DNA from: Nematopogon swammerdamellus
Taxonomy: Eukaryota; Arthropoda; Insecta; Lepidoptera; Adelidae
DNA length: 64,000 nt
NCBI GenBank assembly: GCA_946902875.1
Contig: OX336336.1
Span: forward strand, 25,499,558-25,563,557
Reading direction: 5' to 3'
Positions 32,778-41,398 of this stretch are shown one piece after another (the first letter of the stretch is position 1; each line of letters starts with the position of its first letter). A program made the position numbers and the translations under genes. The notes beneath the pieces were generated by a model. That model was not told the origin of the DNA and searched no databases. It was given only the letters and a program-made list of their open reading frames with translations.

Positions 32778-32923
32778 ATCCATGGGATGGTGCGCGTGGT
32801 GATGAAGCCGCTGATCCGTAACATGCCGCTGGTGGGCGGGCTGCAGGTGTTCTTCCTCAACAACCCGGACATCGACTTCAACCTGGTGGGCGTGGCGGAC
32901 GTACTCGACATGCCCGGCCTCAG
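32778..32923 (+). CDS. Esyt2: Esyt2-like exon 7 (SMP domain)
   Basis: 146 nt, acceptor gtacggcag| and donor CTCAG|gtatag, phase 0 to 2. It reads IHGMVRVVMKPLIRNMPLVG then GLQVFFLNNPDIDF and NLVGVADVLDMPGL. The PLxxxMPLVGGLQ.FFLNNP motif is the family's most conserved SMP segment. The acceptor lies only about 11 nt downstream of a LINE poly-A tail, so there is almost no native polypyrimidine tract. The AG at the end combines with the first base of whichever exon 8 copy is used. Confidence 0.93.
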
Positions 32924-32984
32924 GTATAGCCGAGCGCGGTGATGGTACTTGACAGCCCCCTTTTCAACTGACTTCCAAAAAAAA

Positions 32985-33800
32985 AAAAAAAACCCCTTCA
33001 AAAATGTACGAAATAAAAAAAATCAAACCCTAGAGTTGAAGGCGGTGCTAAAGAAGACTACACAAATCACAAAGGATATCATCGCCTTCAACTCTAGGGA
33101 TCGATTTTTTTTATTTCATAAATTTTTGAAGGCGGTTTTTATATTTTTTTATATAGTTTTTTATTTCACAGTTTTTTTTAGTAATTTTTTGCTATTGTGT
33201 TCGGCGAAATCGCGGGGCCCTTTCCAATCCGATCTTGACCAAATTAAAATGGGACCACACGGGAAGCACCAGCTTTCAAATAAAAGAAGAATTTTCAAAA
33301 TCCGTTCACCCAGTCGAAAGTTCTGAGGTAACAAACAAAAAAAAAACAAAAGAAATACAGTCGAATTGAGAACCTCCGAAGAAGAAAGGGGAGTATGTTA
33401 CTCGATTTCTCCGCCAATTCTCAACCGATTTTAATGATTCTTTTTTTCATGCGTAGGTTATATCTCAGGGCTGCTCCTTTCATAAATTTTATGAAAGAAT
33501 ACCACCCCTAAGGGTCGGAAATTAAGGGATGAACACTTTCACACTAAGAAATTTTTCAATCACCCACTTCCCATCAACCGATTTTAATATGTGATATTAC
33601 TAAAAAGAGTGAACTAAAAAAAACATTGAACCAACTTAAAACCCCAAAAAGTATTAAATAATATTTTGATCTTGAGTAGAAGGCGGTACAAAAGCACAAA
33701 AGGGTCCATCAATAAATTTTCAGGTGTGCTTTTGTACCGCCTTCTACTCAAGATCAAAATATTATTCAATAATTTTTAGGGTTTGAATTTGGTTCAATCT
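32985..33800. mobile_element. Dispersed moth repeat plus inverted-repeat segment
   Basis: 32985-33370 repeats the element of 27830-28380. 33395-33600 contains a phrase about 'caaccgattttaatgattc'. At 33610-33790 an inverted pair (ggcggtacaaaagcac / gtgcttttgtaccgcc) forms a palindrome of about 170 bp. Confidence 0.55.
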
Positions 33801-33834
33801 TTTTTTAAAACAGTTTTTTTGTTTTGTTTTTGTT

Positions 33835-34269
33835 TGGTGCCCAGCCTCTTTTGGGCCATTCTTTGCACTGACACATCAAGAAGGTCCGTTGTTCGTTGGC
33901 GCCCGGGTAGTGTTACTCCAGCTACTCGAGCTCTTTCATGAAGTAGAGCCCTCTTCGCGGTCGCTTCCACACTCCATGGGCATTTCCCACATCGATAGCC
34001 CTCTATGCGGAACTCGCGGAGGACGAAACAGCCGCTCGCGTGCTTCTAGAGTGCCCGGTGGTGGCGGCAGTACGACTGCAGTTTCTTGGGAATGTGGGAC
34101 CTACCCACGGAGTATGGAAGCGGCCGAAAAGGGTGCTCCGCTTCATGAAAGAGCTCGGGTGGACGGAGTAACACCACCAACGTACAACAGACCATCTTGA
34201 GGTCTCAGAACAGAGAATGCCTACGAGTATGTATGAGTATTAATTAACAATGTCAGATTAAAAAAAAAT
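33835..34269 (+). pseudogene. R1/Jockey-like LINE ORF2 C terminus and tail
   Basis: In one frame, ETAARVLLECPVVAAVRLQF followed by LGNVGPTHGVWKRPKR and an in-frame TAA after KELGWTE: the end of a non-LTR ORF2. A poly-A tail ends at 34269, 38 nt before the first exon 8 copy. Confidence 0.75.
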
Positions 34270-34307
34270 GGGCGTGTTTCAATAAAGTGTTATGTGCACG
34301 TGCACAG

Positions 34308-34428
34308 TGACATCCTGCGTCGCTGCATCGTGGAGCAGGTGGCGCGCATGATGGTGCTGCCCAACAAGCTGCCCATCAAGCTCAGCGACGAGGTCCCCAC
34401 GCAGGACCTGCGCATGCCGGAACCTGAG
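34308..34428 (+). CDS. Esyt2: Esyt2-like exon 8, first copy (end of SMP)
   Basis: 121 nt, acceptor gtgcacgtgcacag| and donor GAG|gtgagc, phase 2 to 0. AG from exon 7 plus T gives Ser, then DILRRCIVEQVARMMVLPNK and LPIKLSDEVPTQDLRMPEPE. This is the last SMP helix and the linker to C2A, with the family phrase MVLPNKLPI. It continues correctly into exon 9 (GVLRIH). First and last copies end GAACCTGAG, whereas internal copies end GAGCCCGAG. Which copy is used in mRNA cannot be told from DNA. Confidence 0.92.
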
Positions 34429-36143
34429 GTGAGCTCTCCCTGAGTCTATGTGCACGTGCACAGTGACATCCTGCGTCGCTGCATCGTGGAGCAGGTGGCG
34501 CGCATGATGGTGCTGCCCAACAAGCTGCCCATCAAGCTCAGCGACGAGGTCCCCACGCAGGACCTGCGCATGCCGGAGCCCGAGGTGAGCTCTCCCTGAG
34601 TCTATGTGCACGTGCACAGTGACATCCTGCGTCGCTGCATCGTGGAGCAGGTGGCGCGCATGATGGTCCTGCCCAACAAGCTGCCCATCAAGCTCAGCGA
34701 CGAGGTCCCCACGCAGGACCTGCGCATGCCGGAGCCCGAGGTGAGCTCTCCCTGAGTCTATGTGCACGTGCACAGTGACATCCTGCGTCGCTGCATCGTG
34801 GAGCAGGTGGCGCGCATGATGGTCCTGCCCAACAAGCTGCCCATCAAGCTCAGCGACGAGGTCCCCACGCAGGACCTGCGCATGCCGGAGCCCGAGGTGA
34901 GCTCTCCCTGAGTCTATGTGCACGTGCACAGGGACATCCTGCGTCGCTGCATCGTGGAGCAGGTGGCGCGCATGATGGTGCTGCCCATCAAGCTCAGCGA
35001 CGAGGTCCTCACGCAGGACCTGCGCATGCCGGAGCCCGAGGTGAGCTCTCCCTGAGTCTATGTGCACGTGCACAGTGACATCCTGCGTCGCTGCATCGTG
35101 GAGCAGGTGGCGCGCATGATGGTCCTGCCCAACAAGCTGCCCATCAAGCTCAGCGACGAGGTCCCCACGCAGGACCTGCGCATGCCGGAGCCCGAGGTGA
35201 GCTCTCCCTGAGTCTATGTGCACGTGCACAGTGACATCCTGCGTCGCTGCATCGTGGAGCAGGTGGCGCGCATGATGGTCCTGCCCAACAAGCTGCCCAT
35301 CAAGCTCAGCGACGAGGTCCCCACGCAGGACCTGCGCATGCCGGAGCCCGAGGTGAGCTCTCCCTGAGTCTATGTGCACGTGCACAGTGACATCCTGCGT
35401 CGCTGCATCGTGGAGCAGGTGGCGCGCATGATGGTCCTGCCCAACAAGCTGCCCATCAAGCTCAGCGACGAGGTCCCCACGCAGGACCTGCGCATGCCGG
35501 AGCCCGAGGTGAGCTCTCCCTGAGTCTATGTGCACGTGCACAGGGACATCCTGCGTCGCTGCATCGTGGAGCAGGTGGCGCGCATGATGGTGCTGCCCAT
35601 CAAGCTCAGCGACGAGGTCCTCACGCAGGACCTGCGCATGCCGGAGCCCGAGGTGAGCTCTCCCTGAGTCTATGTGCACGTGCACAGTGACATCCTGCGT
35701 CGCTGCATCGTGGAGCAGGTGGCGCGCATGATGGTGCTGCCCATCAAGCTCAGCGACGAGGTCCTCACGCAGGACCTGCGCATGCCGGAGCCCGAGGTGA
35801 GCTCTCCCTGAGTCTATGTGCACGTGCACAGTGACATCCTGCGTCGCTGCATCGTGGAGCAGGTGGCGCGCATGATGGTGCTGCCCAACAAGCTGCCCAT
35901 CAAGCTCAGCGACGAGGTCCCCACGCAGGACCTGCGCTTGCCGGAGCCCGAGGTGAGCTCTCCCTGAGTCTATGTGCACGTGCACAGTGACATCCTGCGT
36001 CGCTGCATCGTGGAGCAGGTGGCGCGCATGATGGTGCTGCCCAACAAGCTGCCCATCAAGCTCAGCGACGAGGTCCCCACGCAGGACCTGCGCATGCCGG
36101 AGCCCGAGGTGAGCTCTCCCTGAGTCTATGTGCACGTGCACAG

Positions 36144-36264
36144 TGACATCCTGCGTCGCTGCATCGTGGAGCAGGTGGCGCGCATGATGGTGCTGCCCAA
36201 CAAGCTACCCATCAAGCTCAGCGACGAGGTCCCCACGCAGGACCTGCGCATGCCGGAGCCCGAG
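36144..36264 (+). pseudogene. Esyt2: Esyt2-like exon 8, copy 13 with lost donor
   Basis: Coding part intact, but the donor reads GAG|atgagc: GT has become AT at 36265. If the acceptor were used, the exon would read on into the spacer, so this copy should be skipped or cause retention. Confidence 0.85.
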
Positions 36265-37703
36265 ATGAGCTCTCCCTGAGTCTATGTGCACGTGCACAGT
36301 GACATCCTACGTCGCTGCATCGTGGAGCAGGTGGCGCGCATGATGGTGCTGCCCAACAAGCTACCCATCAAGCTCAGTGACGAGGTCCCCACGCAGGACC
36401 TGCGCATGCCGGAGCCCGAGGTGAGCTCTCCCTGAGTCTATGTGCACGTGCACAGTGACATCCTACGTCGCTGCATCGTGGAGCAGGTGGCGCGCATGAT
36501 GGTGCTGCCCAACAAGCTACCCATCAAGCTCAGCGACGAGGTCCCCACGCAGGACCTGCGCATGCCGGAGCCCGAGGTGAGCTCTCCCTGAGTCTATGTG
36601 CACGTGCACAGTGACATCCTACGTCGCTGCATCGTGGAGCAGGTGGCGCGCATGATGGTGCTGCCCAACAAGCTACCCATCAAGCTCAGCGACGAGGTCC
36701 CCACGCAGGACCTGCGCATGCCGGAGCCCGAGGTGAGCTCTCCCTGAGTCTATGTGCACGTGCACAGTGACATCCTGCGTCGCTGCATCGTGGAGCAGGT
36801 GGCGCGCATGATGGTGCTGCCCAACAAGCTACCCATCAAGCTCAGCGACGAGGTCCCCACGCAGGACCTGCGCATGCCGGAGCCCGAGGTGAGCTCTCCC
36901 TGAGTCTATGTGCACGTGCACAGTGACATCCTACGTCGCTGCATCGTGGAGCAGGTGGCGCGCATGATGGTGCTGCCCAACAAGCTACCCATCAAGCTCA
37001 GCGACGAGGTCCCCACGCAGGACCTGCGCATGCCGGAGCCCGAGGTGAGCTCTCCCTGAGTCTATGTGCACGTGCACAGTGACATCCTACGTCGCTGCAT
37101 CGTGGAGCAGGTGGCGCGCATGATGGTGCTGCCCAACAAGCTACCCATCAAGCTCAGCGACGAGGTCCCCACGCAGGACCTGCGCATGCCGGAGCCCGAG
37201 GTGAGCTCTCCCTGAGTCTATGTGCACGTGCACAGTGACATTCTGCGTCGCTGCATCGTGGAGCAGGTGGCGCGCATGATGGTGCTGCCCAACAAGCTAC
37301 CCATCAAGCTCAGCGACGAGGTCCCCACGCAGGACCTGCGCATGCCGGAGCCCGAGGTGAGCTCTCCCTGAGTCTATGTGCACGTGCACAGCGACATCCT
37401 GCGTCGCTGCATCGTGGAGCAGGTGGCGCGCATGATGGTGCTGCCCAACAAGCTGCCCATCAAGCTCAGCGACGAGGTCCCCACGCAGGATCTGCGCATG
37501 CCGGAGCCCGAGGTGAGCTCTCCCTGAGTCTATGTGCACGTGCACAGTGACATCCTGCGTCGCTGCATCGTGGAGCAGGTGGCGCGCATGATGGTGCTGC
37601 CCAACAAGCTGCCCATCAAGCTCAGCGACGAGGTCCCCACGCAGGATCTGCGCATGCCGGAGCCCGAGGTGAGCTCTCCCTGAGTAAATGTGCACGTGCA
37701 CAG

Positions 37704-37824
37704 TGACATCCTGCGTCGCTGCATCGTGGAGCAGGTGGCGCGCATGATGGTGCTGCCCAACAAGCTACCCATCAAGCTCAGCGACGAGGTCCCCACGCAG
37801 GACCTGCGCATGCCGGAACCTGAG
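37704..37824 (+). CDS. Esyt2: Esyt2-like exon 8, last copy (copy 23)
   Basis: Same 121-nt frame as copy 1 and the same GAACCTGAG ending. It is the copy nearest exon 9, with a donor facing a normal-length intron (530 nt), so it has the least sterically constrained downstream intron. The spacer before it differs slightly (gagtaaatg). Confidence 0.9.
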
Positions 37825-37840
37825 GTGAGCTCTCCCTGAG

Positions 37841-38355
37841 TCCACGCTGCTCTTGAAAAATCTGTGCTTAGAATTTTTTGGTTAACGTTAGTTGCGTTTG
37901 GTAGTTAAAAAGAGTTTTCGAAATCAATGATGGAATGGTTAATATTGCTATCAATTTTTGATAAACTGTGGGCGATGTTATTATGTGGATAGTCACTAAA
38001 ACACTTAAAATAATAATATTTATGAAAAAAAATAATACCCTGCGAAGTTTCGTGGTGGTTCTTCTTCGGTTCGGTGTAATCGAACTGGATAGAACAAAAT
38101 TGTGACTAAGTCGAGTGTAGCCTTTCTGCCTTCAGAATGCTCAATAAACAAATTGACAATCAAATAAGCCGTTACGGCGAAGGAAAAATCTTTGAAAGCC
38201 AAAAATGCCTCAACTTTAAGGGACTCACTTGCAGGTGCAAGGAATTCTGACATTGTTATCGGTCACCGACGTAAACTCCGGTTACGTAGGCGGCCAAAGG
38301 GTTTAGGAATGTGTCACAGATTGGTGTAACATTTTGGCACGTTTTTTGTTCACAG
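37841..38355. other. Intron 8, partly unexplained
   Basis: Contains an A-rich stretch (38020-38035) followed by about 200 bp (gaagtttcgtggtggttctt ...) that looks like a fragment of a retroelement; no clear motif. Confidence 0.4.
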
Positions 38356-38419
38356 GGAGTCCTGAGGATACATCTCATTGAAGCCAAGAATCTCATGAAG
38401 AAAGACATTGGAATGTTAG
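38356..38419 (+). CDS. Esyt2: Esyt2-like exon 9 (start of C2A)
   Basis: 64 nt, acceptor ttgttcacag| and donor TTAG|gtgtgt, phase 0 to 1. It encodes GVLRIHLIEAKNLMKKDIGM then L, the first C2 strand with the loop-1 Asp (KKD). GVLRIHLIEAKNL is a textbook E-Syt C2A opening. Lower GC than neighbouring exons. The split G|GT makes the Gly at the exon 10 junction. Confidence 0.93.
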
Positions 38420-38429
38420 GTGTGTTGAG

Positions 38430-39060
38430 CATCAAAATATTGTTTCTATCCACCTTTGCAATCTCAATCCACATTGGATTAGCATACATGATGTCATCTG
38501 TCCAGTCTACTAGCTGGGGGCTTCCTACGCTGGGTTTACTTGTACGTGGCCTCCATTCGAGCTTCCATCTATCACAGCTGTTGGTTCTGCGATGGAACTG
38601 GTGCACAAATTTAAAGTCGCTCAACGAGCTATGGAAAGAGCAATTCTCAGCATTTTCACGATAAAAACTGATGTCATGTCATGTCATGTGTCATGTCAGT
38701 CAGCGTGTAAGCGTCCACTGCTGGACATACGCCTCTCCAATTTTCCTCCAGTCCTCCCGGCCTTCAGCGATACGGAACCACTGATTTCCGCCGGCGTACT
38801 TGATGTCGTCGACCCACCTGGCGGGTGGTCTTCCCACACTCCGTTTTCCTGTCCACGGCCGCCAGTGTAGTACGCGGTTACTCCAACGGTCATCGTCTCT
38901 TCGGCTAACGTTCCCAGCCCACTGCCACTTGAGCTTAGCCACCCGGTGTCCAATATCGACTACTTTGGTGCGTCGGCGGATTGCCTCGTTACGCACCATA
39001 TCACGTAGCGATATTCCCAGCATGGCTCGCTCCATTGCTCGCTGGCTAACTTTCAACCTA
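38430..39060 (-). pseudogene. RTE-like LINE fragments, one inverted on the other
   Basis: 38700-39060 on the minus strand gives a long clean stretch of RTE C terminus: VSQRAMERAMLGISLRDMVR, GHRVAKLKWQWAGNVSRRDD, GKRSVGRPPARWVDDI and GEAYVQQWT. 38430-38590 is a second, more decayed minus-strand piece (LEWRPRTSKPSVGSP). 38600-38645 encodes FKVAQRAMERAIL on the plus strand, so a rearrangement occurred here. Confidence 0.8.
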
Positions 39061-39089
39061 TAATACAGATAAAAACTGATAATTTTTTT

Positions 39090-39563
39090 TTTTTTTTATG
39101 GAACCTGAAACGGTTGGCTACATCACCTACAACATCCGTGATGTCAGCCCATAACACAGGGTGAACTAGGTGCCATGTCAGTGCTTCCCTTCATTTCATG
39201 TCGGCTACACTAAACTGGACGGAAAACACGAACTATTTACATAGCCGTTTCGACCGACGTTTCGTTCAGTGCGGTGGTACCAACCCGGCCGGGATAAACC
39301 CTACCACCTAGTAAGGTAAGAAGGGAAGGGACCTACAGTTTAACGTGGAATCCGAACCACGGTCAGCCTCCAACGGTCGAGCGGTCACCCATCCAATCAC
39401 TGACCGCGCTCAGCGTTGCTTAATAACAGTTGACTAACCAACCGCGCCACTGAGCTACCGAGGCTGACGAATTTTCTTATCCCTTAGTCGACTTTTACGA
39501 CATGCGACGGGGAGAGATGCAGTGGGGCTATTCTTTTTAAGTACCGACCCCACACGGTACAAT
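39090..39563 (-). mobile_element. SINE family B, long form with tRNA- and 5S-like modules
   Basis: Minus-strand order: accgtgtggggtcggtactt head; ggtagctcagtggcgcggtt (tRNA A-box-like); gcgcggtcagtgattggatg and TGGATGGGTGACCGC (5S rRNA internal-control-like); gtggttcggattccac; then the family B body and an A tail. The same form is split at 55676-58602. Confidence 0.8.
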
Positions 39564-39565
39564 AC

Positions 39566-39822
39566 CGTATGTAATTGTATGTAATTGTATGTAATTGTAT
39601 TGTATTCAATTGTATGTAATTGTATGTAATTGTATTGTATTCAATTGTATGTAATTGTATTGTATTCAATTGTGTGTAATTGTATTGTATTCAATTGTAT
39701 GTAATTGTATGTAATTGTATTGTATTCAATTTTATGTAATTGTATGTAATTGTATTGTATTCAATTGTATGTAATTGTATGTGATTGTATTGTATTCAAT
39801 TGTATGTAATTGTATGTAATTG
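39566..39822 (+). repeat. TGTATGTAAT / TGTATTCAAT microsatellite
   Basis: Alternating decamers tgtatgtaat and tgtattcaat for about 255 bp. It stops 8 nt before the exon 10 acceptor, so the last intron bases (tgtatgtaattggcaattag) are repeat-derived. Confidence 0.9.
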
Positions 39823-39830
39823 GCAATTAG

Positions 39831-39937
39831 GTAAAGGTAAATCGGACCCGTACGCAATCATCACGGTCGGCGCGCAGCAGTTCAAGACCAAGCACATCGA
39901 CAACAACGTCAATCCCAAGTTCGACTTCTGGTGCGAG
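39831..39937 (+). CDS. Esyt2: Esyt2-like exon 10 (C2A)
   Basis: 107 nt, acceptor ggcaattag| and donor TGCGAG|gtgcgt, phase 1 to 0. With the split Gly it reads GKGKSDPYAIITVGAQQFKT then KHIDNNVNPKFDFWCE. KSDPY carries a loop-1 calcium Asp; NNxNPKxxFWCE is the strand before the alternative exon. It ends at the exact point where any of the three exon 11 versions can join. Confidence 0.93.
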
Positions 39938-40009
39938 GTGCGTATTGAGCTGTGGGCTCTCGTTCTCGCTCCAATCTCACCTTGGAGTCCTCCCTTGTTC
40001 CCAACTGCC

Positions 40010-40960
40010 GTGGATCAAGTCATCAGACTTGTCCGAAACGTCCTTTACCAAGCAACCGTCCTCGTTCCAACTACTCTTCACCAGGCAAAGCTGTTTAACG
40101 CGATCCCGTCGTCCCCATTCCACCTCCGCACTACGCATACTGGGCAGGGGATGCACCCCTATACAATCGACCTACCGAGGATCCAACCGGTTCTGTAGGT
40201 CTCTTATTCACAGAACCGGTAAAATGTGGAACGCATTCCCTGCTCATCTGTTTCCTCCCAAGTACAGCTTGGGATTTTGAGATGTCCATGGGCATCGTAA
40301 GTCACCTACTCGTAAGTGAAACGGTGCCACATGTCGCGCTTTCTATAAAAAAATAAAAAAAAGCAACCGTTATCATTCCAAGCGACCTTCGCCAAGCAAA
40401 CATTTTCAAACCCTGAAGGGGTAAAAATATTTACCAAATAATAATCACAAATTGCATTTGATATGTTTTAACCTCTTTTCATCTAGGAAACCTCTTATTC
40501 AGACTATTGTTCGCCGAGCAAGCAAACTTGGTCAAACCTCCCATCACCGAACAACCAAACCTGGTCGAACCTCCCATCACCAAACAGGCAAACCTGGTCA
40601 AACCTCCCATCACCAAGCAAGCAAACTTGTTCAGATTTCCCGTCACCGAACATCTAAACTTGTTGCAGTCACCCAAGACCGCCATCAGTTCACCAAGCAA
40701 CTGAACTTGTTCGGTGATTCACCAAGTAATTGAAGTTTTTTGCCATTGTTCACCAAATAATCAAAATAGTTTCAACCACTTTTCCACAAAACAACCTCGT
40801 TCCAAACACAAAGCAATCACATTCCAACTACCCATTTTCAAGAATATACCTTTTCCTAGATCCAACCGCCATCCACCAAGCAACTTACCTGATTCCGCCA
40901 TTCACCAAGCGACCAACCTCATTCCATTACCAAGAACACACTCTCCGAGTTTCTTCATAG
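40010..40960 (+). repeat. Degenerate CAAGCAANC minisatellite, broken by a LINE tail
   Basis: At 40500-40740 units of about 30 bp (gcaaacctggtcaaacctcc, catcaccaa) repeat about seven times; more divergent versions (accaagcaaccgtcctcgtt) lie at 40010-40115 and 40360-40480, and on to 40960. The piece at 40115-40362 interrupts it. Confidence 0.65.
40115..40362 (+). pseudogene. LINE ORF2 tail fragment
   Basis: Encodes RTGKMWNAFPAHLFPPKYSL and a stop, then a 3' region ending atgtcgcgctttctataaaa. The W-N-x-x-P-x-x-x-F-P motif is typical of Jockey-group C termini. Confidence 0.6.
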
Positions 40961-41177
40961 AGTTCTACAATCTATACTGTGCATGTCTTCAATTAATCAA
41001 ACGTCATATGGCTCACTTTGAGCAGTGTTGACACCTACGGGGGCACGCGGCTCTTACACCTTTGTTCTTCTCTCTTTTTTTCTTCTGGATTTAGGTTGAA
41101 TAATTTAAAATTCTATCTGCTGCTTTCTCTAAAGCGATCTTAATGACATTTTCGGTCAAACATAGCCATATCTAAAG

Positions 41178-41398
41178 TTGCCCCTTACTGAATGGTAGGC
41201 TAAAACTGTAGCCGGCTGGATTGATACCACCGTACTGGATGTAAGATGGCTGCATAACAGCCTCGACTGTGTTCTCCTCTAGTCCAGTATAGCCAGCAAT
41301 CCAGGGAAATCTCCGGCACCTACCTTCTCGGAGGTGATATTGGCTGATCGGAGCATGTGCTCTGGCCCCTTCGACTCAGCCACTCGTACCGGGGAAAA
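41178..41398 (+). mobile_element. SINE family A, 5'-truncated
   Basis: From ccccttactgaatggtaggc to ccactcgtaccggggaaaa; matches the body of the SINE at 1241. Confidence 0.75.

Larger units (their letters stand above)
34288..37840 (+). repeat. Esyt2: 23-copy tandem array of Esyt2-like exon 8
   Basis: Unit of 156 bp: 121-nt exon plus 35 nt of intron. Exon starts: 34308, 34464, 34620, 34776, 34932, 35076, 35232, 35388, 35544, 35688, 35832, 35988, 36144, 36300, 36456, 36612, 36768, 36924, 37080, 37236, 37392, 37548, 37704. Copies 5, 9 and 10 are 12 nt shorter (codons NKLP missing) and read VLTQD instead of VPTQD. Copies 5 and 9 start with G, copy 21 with C, the rest with T. Copy 11 has CGCTTG for CGCATG. 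Copy 13 has a broken donor. Other differences are mostly silent. A palindrome TGTGCACGTGCACA precedes each acceptor. The unit is a multiple of three, so a long minus-strand frame exists but is a shadow. Confidence 0.95.

Noticed and set aside
34279..36141. A 620-codon open frame on the minus strand across the exon 8 array
   Set aside because: The 156-bp and 144-bp units are multiples of three with no stop in this frame, so it is a shadow of the + strand exon array. It has no family match and includes the intronic spacers.
39785..40198. Extension of exon 10 to a longer coding region
   Set aside because: The family sequence stops at FWCE with a good donor (gtgcgt); downstream codons have no homology and consist of minisatellite and LINE tail.
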